Assembly: GCF_024496245.1 (NCBI RefSeq)
Contig: NZ_CP101740.1
Location: forward strand, 1,363,501 to 1,427,500
Direction of reading: 5' to 3'
DNA from: Sphingomonas qomolangmaensis
Lineage (GTDB): Bacteria; Pseudomonadota; Alphaproteobacteria; Sphingomonadales; Sphingomonadaceae
DNA length: 64,000 bases
Shown: positions 1 to 7,127 of the stretch, one piece after another
Layout of the letters: the number at the start of each line of letters is the position of its first letter
Position numbering within the stretch: the stretch's first letter is position 1
Made by a program: the position numbers and the translations under genes
The notes under the pieces: model-generated
The model's database searches: none
Told to the model about the DNA's origin: nothing
Seen by the model: only the letters and a program-made list of their open reading frames with translations

Positions 1-176
1 GAGGCAAGGCCATCGTCGGGAAAGTATACATGGTCTATTGCTGCATTCGCGCCGACGATGATGTCGTCGCGCAAAAGCGATACCCGCTCCATCTTTTCAG
101 ACAATAATCCGAGATCGTCGGGCGAAAGCGCGTTCAATAAGAGATTGTCGGTACGCACTTCGGTCCTTGTATTCAT
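1..176 (-). CDS. Crp/Fnr-family transcriptional regulator, N-terminal part (runs off left edge)
   Basis: The minus strand reads ATG at 176-174 and stays open to base 1, giving 58 residues. The translation begins MNTRTEVRTDNLLLNAL and continues with SEKMERVSLLRDD and IDHVYFPDDGLA. This matches the start of cyclic-nucleotide-binding-like domains of Crp/Fnr regulators, where a LLxAL helix is followed by an idhVyFP strand. The C-terminal helix-turn-helix is outside the window, so ligand and subclass cannot be judged. The gene points away from the lactonase operon across a 412-base AT-richer gap that holds a TGTGAT-AAA-ATCACA dyad. Confidence 0.75.
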   Translation of the reverse strand, partial: MNTRTEVRTDNLLLNALSPDDLGLLSEKMERVSLLRDDIIVGANAAIDHVYFPDDGLA

Positions 177-368
177 TGCCGATCCAATTCGCTCAAGAGG
201 ATACAAAACTCGCTGACCACCCGAACCCCTCGCTCATCAGTCGATCAAGTATATAATAGGCGGCACGCATTATCGCAACTAACCTGAGTTATCATTTAGA
301 TTGATCGTGCAGTGAAACACGTCGATGCGATAATATATTCTCCAATTGCCTCAAGCTCTTGGTCATAA

Positions 369-383
369 TGTGATAAAATCACA
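369..383. promoter_or_regulatory. Crp/Fnr-type dyad TGTGAT-AAA-ATCACA
   Basis: Perfect 6-bp inverted repeat with a 3-base centre. Crp sites are TGTGA-N6-TCACA; here the two half sites are separated by five bases, so the spacing is one short of canonical. It lies between a Crp/Fnr-family gene and the seven-gene catabolic operon, which makes it a reasonable operator candidate for that regulator. Confidence 0.4.
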
Positions 384-448
384 GAAACATCTAACCTGCT
401 GACCGGTTGTCCTTTCGCATCTGCATCTGCGCAGCCCAAGGACGTGTC

Positions 449-517
449 ATGGACTATCACGATCGCCGCCAGCAGTCCTGCGTTTCGATCGAGCAGACAG
501 ACCCGGCACCCGCCTAA
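449..517 (+). CDS. Possible 22-residue leader ORF
   Basis: ATG at 449 is preceded by AAGGA at good spacing and opens 22 codons (starts MDYHDRRQQSC, ends TDPAPA) before TAA at 515-517. It is followed by an 8-bp hairpin and then the ATG of the lactonase gene at 589. This order (short translated ORF, hairpin, structural gene) resembles an attenuation leader, but no codon run points to an amino-acid signal. It may be chance or the remnant of a decayed gene. Confidence 0.25.
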   Translation: MDYHDRRQQSCVSIEQTDPAPA

Positions 518-588
518 CCGCGTCGCATGTAACTCTCCGTTCGCTCTTCGGGGCGAACGGGCGCGCGCGGCGTATCGACGAAGGACCG

Positions 589-1446
589 ATGTTGCGAATT
601 CATCATCTGAATTGTGGTACCGATTGTCCGCTCGGCGGCGCGCTGTTCGACGGGCGCAGCACTGGGCCGCTCGGCAAGATCGTCTGCCATTGCCTGCTGA
701 TCGAAACCGACGCGAACGGGCTGGTATTGATCGACACCGGCTATGGCCTGCGCGACGTGGCGCATCCGCATGCGCGCCCCGATCCGCGCATCCCGGTGCC
801 GTGGCGGCTGATGCTCAACATCCGGCTGCACGAACGCGATACCGCGATCCGCCAGATCGAAGCGCTCGGCCACCGGGCGTCGGACGTCCGCCATATCGTC
901 GCGACGCATCTCGATTTCGACCATGCCGGCGGGCTCGAGGATTTTCCCAACGCGGTAGTCCATGTCATGGCGCGCGAATATGACGACGCCACCGGGCCGC
1001 ATGCCGGGGTCGTCGCGCGCAACCGCTGGCGCGCGCCGCAGCTGGGCGGCGTCCAGCATTGGCGCCGCTACGGCGCGCGCGGCGAGCCCTGGTTCGGCTT
1101 CGACGCGGTCCGCGACCTTGCCGGCCTGCCGCCCGAAATCCTGTTCGTGCCGCTGCCCGGGCACACCTGGGGCCATGCCGGCGTAGCGGTGCGGCGCGAC
1201 GACGGCCGCTGGCTGCTCCACGCCGGCGACGCCTATTTCTACCGCGGCGAGATGCGCGATGCGCGGCGGCGCTGCACCCCCGGGCTGCGCGCCTATCAGC
1301 GGCTGATGGAAGTCGATGCGACCAGCCGGATGGCCAACCAGGCACGGCTGCGCACGCTCTCGATCGAGCGTCGCGACCAGGTCACCGTCACCTGTGCGCA
1401 CGATCCGGTCGAGTTCGAACGCTGTCGCGCGGGTTCGCCGCTTTAG
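589..1446 (+). CDS. MBL-fold hydrolase, N-acyl-homoserine-lactonase-like
   Basis: 285 residues with the metallo-beta-lactamase fold signature HLDFDH at residues 107-112, a later HTWGHAG metal-ligand segment, a GDAYFYRGE segment that supplies the bridging Asp, and a terminal CAHDP. This arrangement is that of AttM/AiiA-type lactonases, which open a lactone ring using two zinc ions; the true substrate could be any lactone. No signal peptide is seen, so it should be cytoplasmic. The start at 589 is supported by GAAGGA 4 bases upstream. It is the first gene of a co-directional run that contains a second, unrelated lactonase and two dehydrogenases, so a sugar-lactone substrate is as plausible as a homoserine lactone. 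Confidence 0.8.
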   Translation: MLRIHHLNCGTDCPLGGALFDGRSTGPLGKIVCHCLLIETDANGLVLIDTGYGLRDVAHPHARPDPRIPVPWRLMLNIRLHERDTAIRQIEALGHRASDVRHIVATHLDFDHAGGLEDFPNAVVHVMAREYDDATGPHAGVVARNRWRAPQLGGVQHWRRYGARGEPWFGFDAVRDLAGLPPEILFVPLPGHTWGHAGVAVRRDDGRWLLHAGDAYFYRGEMRDARRRCTPGLRAYQRLMEVDATSRMANQARLRTLSIERRDQVTVTCAHDPVEFERCRAGSPL

Positions 1447-1489
1447 ATTTCACCACCACTACCACCACCCCAAGCCGAAGGAGACGATC

Positions 1490-2014
1490 ATGACCAACAT
1501 CCAGGAAGCCCTCCGCGACCTTTTCATCACCGGCACCAAGAACATGCACGCGGTCGAAAAGCAGGCGCTGTCGATCATGACCCCGCAGGTCGCGCGGATC
1601 GAGCATTATCCCGAGGTCGCCGATCGGCTTCGCGCGCACATCGAGGAAACCAACGATCAGCTCGCGCGGATCGACGAAGTGCTGACGAGCTTCGACACCA
1701 GCGCCTCGGCACTCAAGGATCTGGGCCTCAGCATGACGGGCGGGATGGCGGCGATGGCGCATTCGATCGCCGGCGACGAGATCCTTAAGAACAGCTTCGC
1801 CAACTATGCGTTCGAGCATTTCGAGATCGCCGGGTACAAATCGCTGCTGACGATGGCCGAGGATGCGGGCTTTGCCGAGGCCACCGCGCTCTTCAACCAG
1901 TCGCTGCAGGAAGAGCAGGCGATGGCGCAGTGGATCGATGAATCGCTGCCGATGGTGACGCGCCGCTATGCCGGCCTGTACGCCGAAAGCGGTTCATTCA
2001 CCGCCAAGGTTTGA
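1490..2014 (+). CDS. DUF892 (YciE/YciF-type) ferritin-like protein
   Basis: 174 residues beginning MTNIQEALRDLFITGTKNMH, typical of the DUF892 family of four-helix ferritin-like stress proteins, with Glu/His positions spread over the helices (AVEKQAL, HIEETNDQ, YAFEHFEIAGYKSL, QEEQAM). Family members are induced by stress and bind diiron sites; the exact role is unsettled. An earlier in-frame start exists at 1316 inside the previous gene, but ATG 1490 has GAAGGAG 5-10 bases upstream. It lies 43 bases after the lactonase stop and 9 bases before the next gene, so it is likely co-transcribed, an unusual partner for catabolic enzymes. Confidence 0.85.
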   Translation: MTNIQEALRDLFITGTKNMHAVEKQALSIMTPQVARIEHYPEVADRLRAHIEETNDQLARIDEVLTSFDTSASALKDLGLSMTGGMAAMAHSIAGDEILKNSFANYAFEHFEIAGYKSLLTMAEDAGFAEATALFNQSLQEEQAMAQWIDESLPMVTRRYAGLYAESGSFTAKV

Positions 2015-2023
2015 GCGAAGGCG

Positions 2024-4249
2024 ATGGGAGCGAAAAATCCGGAAGCCGACGTTCCCATCGCCAGCCCGCACGTGCTGGCGGTGCGCGAGTTAGGGCGTGC
2101 GGCTGCTGCCAAGCCGATCGCCGAATTCGACCTGGGCGAGCTCCAGGTCGAGGTGCGCACCACGCACGATTCGGTGTTCGTGGTGGTCGTGCGCGAAGGC
2201 CGCGGCGGCGTCGCACTGCGCGCCGCCCATTTGTCGTGCGCCTTCGAATGCAAGGCGCTCGCGCCACAGGCGGGCGAGGATGCGCGGCTTAGCGTCACCA
2301 GCGCGCTCGGCCGCCATCTGATCACGCTCGAAGCCGGCGCGAACGCGCTCGAGAACCTGCGCGTGACGGTTCGTTTCACTCCGGCGATGCCGATGCTCAT
2401 CCCGTTCCTCCCGCGCGACCTGTACCCGATCGACAATAAGGGTGATCCGCTCGGCACCGTCGGCAGCGTCGAGGCGAAGCAGCGCAAGTTGAACGTCGGC
2501 ATCGTCTATTTCCGCGTCGACGAACCGCGCTTCGGCGACGTGCTGTACTTCCAGAACCTGACGTCGATGAACGATTATTATGGCGCGACGGGCACCACCC
2601 CCGAAAGCATCGTCGGCGGGAGCTGGCCCGAGCTCGGCCATCTCATTCCGATCGCGCAGGGCGGCCAGACCCCACCCGCCGGCGTGCTCGAAGGCGGAAC
2701 CGAGATCATCCTGTCCGACGCGATCCTGGTGTTCCGCCACCATGCCCCGCCCGACGAGCGCGAAACCGCGCGGCGCTTCCTGCAGATGCTCGGCGTCGCC
2801 TATCAGCGGCTCGACCTGCCCTGCGTCGATTATCGCGACTGGGTCGACCGCGCCGAGCGCACGCTGCGCGACCTCGACCAGGCGCCCGAGGCGACGATCG
2901 AGCATTACGGCCATCGCTATATCCACCCCTACACCAACGCCGAATATCCCGACATCATGGTCCAGATGTCGGTCGTCGCGGCGATCCATGATTGGGGCAA
3001 ATGGTGCGGCACCCCGCACCCGCTCGAAGCGCAGTTCAAGGCGGGGCTTGAGAAATTCTACGATCCCGAGCTGCAATCGCTGCGGCGCTATTTGCCCAAT
3101 GTCGGCGACGACAAGGACGCCGACGCGGTCGACAGCTGGTATCTGTACCACCCGATGCTCAACCTCGGGCTGCTCGCGCTCGACGGCGACGAACAGGCAA
3201 GGACGCTGCTGCTCAAATCGATCGATTTCGGCATCAAGGCGGCGCATCATTTCAATTATGAATGGCCGGTCCAGTACAAGGTCACCGACTTCAGCATCAT
3301 CACCGAGCTGGCCGGCGCCGATTGCCGCGGCCAGACCGATGTCGCGGGCATCTATGCCTGGGTAATGCTCCAGGCGTTCGAGCTGACCGACGAGAAGCGC
3401 TTCCTCGACGAGGCGCGCTGCGCGATCGACGCCGCGATGGGGCTGCGCTTCGGGGTGAATTACCAGGCCAATCTCACCGCATGGGGCGCGGCGGCGTGTA
3501 TGCGGCTGTGGCGGATCACCAACCGCCCGGTCTATCTCGAACAAAGCTATGTCTATCTCGCCAGCTTCTTCCAGAATTGCGTCATCTGGGAGAGCAAGGT
3601 CGGGCATGCCGCGCAGTACAAGACCTTCCTGGGGGTCACTTGCCTGCAGGACGCGCCGTATATGGCGATCTATGAATGCTTCGATTCCTTCGCCGCGTTC
3701 GAATGCTATCTCGCCGATAGCGGCCCCGATCTAGAACCCGCCGCGCGGCTGCTGGTCGCCGAATATTGCCGCTACGCGCTCGATCGCGGCTGGTATTTCT
3801 ACCCCGACGCGCTGCCGCCCGAAGCCGTCGCCACTGAGCAGCGCGAGAGCAACGGGCATATCGACCCCAAGCTCTCGTTCCCGCTCGAGGACCTCTATCC
3901 CGACGGCAGGCTCGCGGGCCAGGTCGGCCAGGAAGTCTATGGCGCCGGCGCCGCCTTCATCTTCGCCACGCGCAGCTTCCACCCGATCGAGGGCGCGCCG
4001 TTCCGAATATATTGCGACCAGTTCGTCCAGTCGATGGAGCGCACCGGCGATCGCGCGCTGACGATCACGCTGGCCGGGGGCGAATCCTCGACCGCCGGCC
4101 TCAGCATCGTTCGGCTCGAACGCCGCAAGCTCGGCGCGGTCGAATTGACCGCGCCCGATGGCGACGTCCTGCGATCCAGCGCCAGCACCGCCGATCGCAT
4201 CGCCTACGAAGTGCCCGCCAGCGGCCGCCTCGTCCTCACATGGGAATGA
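2024..4249 (+). CDS. Unrecognised 741-residue cytoplasmic protein, possible (alpha/alpha)-barrel carbohydrate-active enzyme
   Basis: I do not recognise this family. No signal peptide or membrane segment is visible. Residues ~1-260 are rich in short beta strands (ELQVEVRTTHDSVFVVVV; LNVGIVYFRVDEP). Residues ~300-640 are helical and rich in Trp, Tyr and acidic residues, with hairpin-like pieces such as AAIHDWGKWCG, VDSWYLYHPMLNLGLLAL, AAHHFNYEWPVQYK and NYQANLTAWGAAACMRLW. This is suggestive of the six-hairpin glycosidase fold. A final beta segment follows from ~670. The helical part resembles in layout glucoamylase/lyase-type barrels, but no catalytic pair can be assigned. It overlaps the region just before the SDR gene (4252) and is the only non-generic enzyme of the operon, so it probably defines the substrate. 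Confidence 0.6.
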   Translation: MGAKNPEADVPIASPHVLAVRELGRAAAAKPIAEFDLGELQVEVRTTHDSVFVVVVREGRGGVALRAAHLSCAFECKALAPQAGEDARLSVTSALGRHLITLEAGANALENLRVTVRFTPAMPMLIPFLPRDLYPIDNKGDPLGTVGSVEAKQRKLNVGIVYFRVDEPRFGDVLYFQNLTSMNDYYGATGTTPESIVGGSWPELGHLIPIAQGGQTPPAGVLEGGTEIILSDAILVFRHHAPPDERETARRFLQMLGVAYQRLDLPCVDYRDWVDRAERTLRDLDQAPEATIEHYGHRYIHPYTNAEYPDIMVQMSVVAAIHDWGKWCGTPHPLEAQFKAGLEKFYDPELQSLRRYLPNVGDDKDADAVDSWYLYHPMLNLGLLALDGDEQARTLLLKSIDFGIKAAHHFNYEWPVQYKVTDFSIITELAGADCRGQTDVAGIYAWVMLQAFELTDEKRFLDEARCAIDAAMGLRFGVNYQANLTAWGAAACMRLWRITNRPVYLEQSYVYLASFFQNCVIWESKVGHAAQYKTFLGVTCLQDAPYMAIYECFDSFAAFECYLADSGPDLEPAARLLVAEYCRYALDRGWYFYPDALPPEAVATEQRESNGHIDPKLSFPLEDLYPDGRLAGQVGQEVYGAGAAFIFATRSFHPIEGAPFRIYCDQFVQSMERTGDRALTITLAGGESSTAGLSIVRLERRKLGAVELTAPDGDVLRSSASTADRIAYEVPASGRLVLTWE

Positions 4250-4251
4250 TC

Positions 4252-4992
4252 ATGCCAGAACTCACCAGCCTCGACGGCAAGCGCGTGCTCGTCACCGGCG
4301 GCACGACCGGGATCGGCCTCGCGACAGTGACATTGCTCGTCGAAGCCGGCGCGCGCGTCATGACCTTTGGCCGGCATCAGCCGGGGCTCGACGACGCACT
4401 GGCGCAGGCCGATCGCGGCAGCGGCAGCGTCGATGGGATGCTCGCCGATGTCTCGACGCGCGACGGCATCGATGCGGTGTTCGCCGCGATGGACGAGAAG
4501 CTGGGCGGCATCGACATGCTCGTCACCTGCGCCGCGCTTGGCGCGCAACCGGTGCACGAGATGGAGGAGGATGCCTGGCGCTATGTCATCGAAACCAATC
4601 TGATCGGCACGCTGGCCAGCGCGCGGCGCGCGATCCTGCGGATGGAGGCGCAGGGCGGCGGGCATCTGCTGTTCGTCGGATCGATCAGCACCGAGATCAA
4701 GGCGGTGGGCGAGAGCGTCTACGCCGCGACCAAGGCGGGCATCCAGGCCTTTGCCGAGACGCTGCGCAAGGAAGTCGCCGACAAGAACATCAAGGTCAGC
4801 GTGATCCAGCCGGGATCGGTTTCGACCCCGATGCAGGAATGCAGCGACGACCAGAAGGAACAGGCGATCGCCGACCATCGGATGCTCTACGCCGACGAGG
4901 TCGCCGACGTGATCCTGTTCGCGCTCACGCGGTCCGATCGGTCCGACATCGTCAATCTGCGGATCGAGCCGCGGATCCAGAAGACCGCCTGA
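4252..4992 (+). CDS. Short-chain dehydrogenase/reductase
   Basis: 246 residues with a complete classical SDR set: TGGTTGIG cofactor loop at 15-22, Asn116 (TNLIGT), Ser144 (FVGSIS), and Tyr157/Lys161 in YAATK. The usual NNAG motif is replaced by TCAALG. It oxidises or reduces a hydroxyl group with NAD(P); substrate unknown. ATG codons also occur at 4240 and 4246, the latter overlapping the previous stop, but GGGA at 4242-4245 favours 4252. It sits 2 bases after the 741-residue gene and 40 bases before a zinc dehydrogenase, so the two dehydrogenases probably act in sequence on one substrate. Confidence 0.85.
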   Translation: MPELTSLDGKRVLVTGGTTGIGLATVTLLVEAGARVMTFGRHQPGLDDALAQADRGSGSVDGMLADVSTRDGIDAVFAAMDEKLGGIDMLVTCAALGAQPVHEMEEDAWRYVIETNLIGTLASARRAILRMEAQGGGHLLFVGSISTEIKAVGESVYAATKAGIQAFAETLRKEVADKNIKVSVIQPGSVSTPMQECSDDQKEQAIADHRMLYADEVADVILFALTRSDRSDIVNLRIEPRIQKTA

Positions 4993-5032
4993 CCGTGCCG
5001 CTCACCCCCGCTATCACCGAAGGAACACGCCG

Positions 5033-6091
5033 ATGAGGGCCGCGCTCAAGACCGCCGATGGCAGGTTCCAGGTTACCGAGGTCGAACGCCCGATCATTCC
5101 CACCGGCGATTTCGTGCTGGCGCGGGTTCGCGTCGCAGGCATTTGCGGCACCGATCTTCGTCACTGGAACAAGGCCGAGCCCGAACTCGAATGCCATATC
5201 GTCGGCCACGAGCTGGCCGGCGAAGTCGTTGAAGTCGGCGCCGACGTCACCAATTTGAAGCCCGGCGACCGGGTGGTGATCGAAACCGTGATGGGCGACG
5301 GGGTGTGCCCCTATTGCCGGATCCAGCGCTACAATATCTGCGAGCATCTGTACGACGTGCGGACCAAATATGTCTCGCGCGCCTATGGCGAATTCGTGTG
5401 CGGGCCGCAGAGCAAATTCTATCCGTTGCCCGATCATGTGAGCTTCGAGGAAGCCGCGCTGATCGACACCTTCTCGGTCTGCCTGCATGCGCATCATCGC
5501 GCCGGGGTCGGGGTGAATCAGAAGATCGCGATCATCGGCGCGGGGCCGATCGGGCTAGGCCAGTTGCAGCTTGCCAAATTGAGCGGCGCCGATGTGCTGA
5601 TCGTCGATCGCGTCGCCAGTTCGCTTGAACTCGCGACCAAGCTGGGTGCCGATGTCGTGGTCGACACCAGCAAGGGCGAAGACGTGCTCGAGCGCGTCCT
5701 GGCGTTCGCCGGCGAGCGCGGCGCCGATGTGTGCTTTGAATGCGCTGGCGGCGAATCGATGGCCGAGACGCTGCCGCTCGCCACCAAGCTGGCGCGGCGT
5801 GGCGGCAAGGTGGTGGTGGTCGGGGGCTTCGACGCGGGCGAACTCAGCATCCCGCTCGAATGGCAGCGGATCCAGATGTCCGAGATCGAAATCGTGATGA
5901 GCGCTAGCTTCGCCTTCCACGACATCTATCCCGAACAGGGCATGGTGCTCCAGCTGCTCGCCGACGGGAAGCTCGACGCCGCCAGCCTGATCACCCATCG
6001 CTTCGACCTCGACCACATCAACGACGCGTTCGAGACCGCCGACGCCAAGGAGACCACCGGCGCGGTCTTCGTCGCCATCACGATTTCGTGA
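5033..6091 (+). CDS. Zinc-dependent MDR dehydrogenase (sorbitol/threonine dehydrogenase type)
   Basis: 352 residues. Catalytic-zinc ligands are visible as Cys38 (GICGTD), His59 and Glu60 (GHELAGE), and the Rossmann motif reads IIGAGPIGLG. The structural-zinc lobe has Cys92, Cys95 and Cys103, but the position of the first Cys is Asp89, so this site is CCC plus a possible Asp. The family oxidises secondary alcohols of polyols and sugars. AAGGAA lies 7 bases before the ATG. Its stop overlaps the GTG of the next gene (GTGA), which indicates translational coupling to the propeller lactonase. A dehydrogenase coupled to a lactonase fits aldose to lactone to aldonate chemistry. Confidence 0.88.
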   Translation: MRAALKTADGRFQVTEVERPIIPTGDFVLARVRVAGICGTDLRHWNKAEPELECHIVGHELAGEVVEVGADVTNLKPGDRVVIETVMGDGVCPYCRIQRYNICEHLYDVRTKYVSRAYGEFVCGPQSKFYPLPDHVSFEEAALIDTFSVCLHAHHRAGVGVNQKIAIIGAGPIGLGQLQLAKLSGADVLIVDRVASSLELATKLGADVVVDTSKGEDVLERVLAFAGERGADVCFECAGGESMAETLPLATKLARRGGKVVVVGGFDAGELSIPLEWQRIQMSEIEIVMSASFAFHDIYPEQGMVLQLLADGKLDAASLITHRFDLDHINDAFETADAKETTGAVFVAITIS

Positions 6092-7122
6092 GCGTCGACC
6101 TGCTGGTCGGCACCGACGCCAGCATCGGCGGCACCGGCCTGCACCGGCTACGATTGTCGAACGACGGCAGCTTGCGCCGCGACGAGGTGCTCGCGGTCGC
6201 GCGCAATGCATCGTTCGCCACCTATTCGCCGCGCCATGACCTCTATTATCTGGTCGACGAACAGGCCGATGGCGCGCTCGGCGCGTATCGCGCGGGCGCC
6301 GATGGCTGGCAGCAGGTGGCGCAGGTCGCGACCTACGGCGCCGACCCCTGCTATGTCGCGCTCAACGCCGCGGAAGATCGATTGGCGGTGGCCAATTACG
6401 GCAGCGGCAGCATCGCGCTCTTCCGCCTCGATTCGTCGAGCGGGCGGCCGCTCGCGCCGCCGCAGATCCGCCATCACGCGGGCAGCGGGCCGGTCGCCGA
6501 TCGGCAGGAGGGCCCGCACGCGCATTGCGTATGCTTCGCGCCCGATCAGCGATGGCTCTACCATGTCGATCTCGGCGCCGACGCGATCATGGCCTATCGC
6601 GCCGACCGGCGCGACGGACCGCTCGGCCCGGGCCAGCGCGCATACGACGCGCCGCCGGGATCGGGCCCACGCCATCTGGTGTTCCATCCCTCACACCCGC
6701 TCGCCCTGCTGGTGAGCGAGCTGGCGAACACGCTGACGATCCTCGCGGTTGGCGACGGCATGCTGACGCCGCTGCGCACGCTGTCGACGCTGCCTGAGGG
6801 CTTTACCGGCGAGAGCATCGCCGGGCATCTGTCGCTCGACCGGCGCGGCGAGCGCGCGTATGTTACCAATCGCGGGCACGACAGCATTGCCGTCTTCGCA
6901 TGGAAATCGGACACCGATTTGGACATGCTGCAAGCCATTCCCAGCGGCGGGGCCTCGCCCCGTGCGTTCGCGCTGCTCGGAGCCGAACGGCTGCTGGTGC
7001 TTGCGAATGAAGACGGCGGCAACCTCACCCTCTTCGATCTTCGGCCCGACGGCACCCTGGCGGCGCGACCTGCCGCGATCCCCCTTCCCGGCGCGGTGTT
7101 TCCCTTCGTCCCGGGGCGATAA
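6088..7122 (+). CDS. Lactonase family protein (seven-bladed propeller, YkgB/6-phosphogluconolactonase type)
   Basis: 344 residues with propeller-repeat features (ATYGADPCYVALNAAEDRL, GSGPRHLVFHPSHPLALL, LDRRGERAYVTNRGHDSIAVF, GGASPRAFALLG) and the conserved GPHAHCVCFAPD segment of the PF10282 lactonase family. Relatives hydrolyse 6-phosphogluconolactone or other sugar lactones, or work in muconate-lactone pathways. The start codon is GTG at 6088, overlapping the stop of the dehydrogenase gene by 4 bases. No signal peptide is seen, so a cytoplasmic role next to the dehydrogenases is likely. Confidence 0.85.
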   Translation: MSVDLLVGTDASIGGTGLHRLRLSNDGSLRRDEVLAVARNASFATYSPRHDLYYLVDEQADGALGAYRAGADGWQQVAQVATYGADPCYVALNAAEDRLAVANYGSGSIALFRLDSSSGRPLAPPQIRHHAGSGPVADRQEGPHAHCVCFAPDQRWLYHVDLGADAIMAYRADRRDGPLGPGQRAYDAPPGSGPRHLVFHPSHPLALLVSELANTLTILAVGDGMLTPLRTLSTLPEGFTGESIAGHLSLDRRGERAYVTNRGHDSIAVFAWKSDTDLDMLQAIPSGGASPRAFALLGAERLLVLANEDGGNLTLFDLRPDGTLAARPAAIPLPGAVFPFVPGR

Positions 7123-7127
7123 CAGCC

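Larger units (their letters stand above)
177..588. promoter_or_regulatory. Divergent intergenic region with Crp-like dyad, short ORF and hairpin
   Basis: The 412 bases between the Crp/Fnr-type gene and the first lactonase gene are clearly more AT-rich than the flanks. They contain TATAAT at 252-257, a perfect dyad TGTGAT-AAA-ATCACA at 369-383, a 22-codon ORF with AAGGA ahead of it at 449-517, and a perfect 8-bp hairpin at 537-544/553-560 (CCGTTCGC/GCGAACGG). This looks like a shared regulatory region. Which element serves which gene is inference. Confidence 0.5.

Noticed and set aside
2090..3607. 505-codon open frame on the minus strand antisense to the 741-residue protein
   Set aside because: It is a GC-rich shadow frame. 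The plus-strand frame has natural composition, SD and operon spacing, while the antisense translation is low-complexity, rich in Arg, Ala and Val-Asp runs, with no motif.
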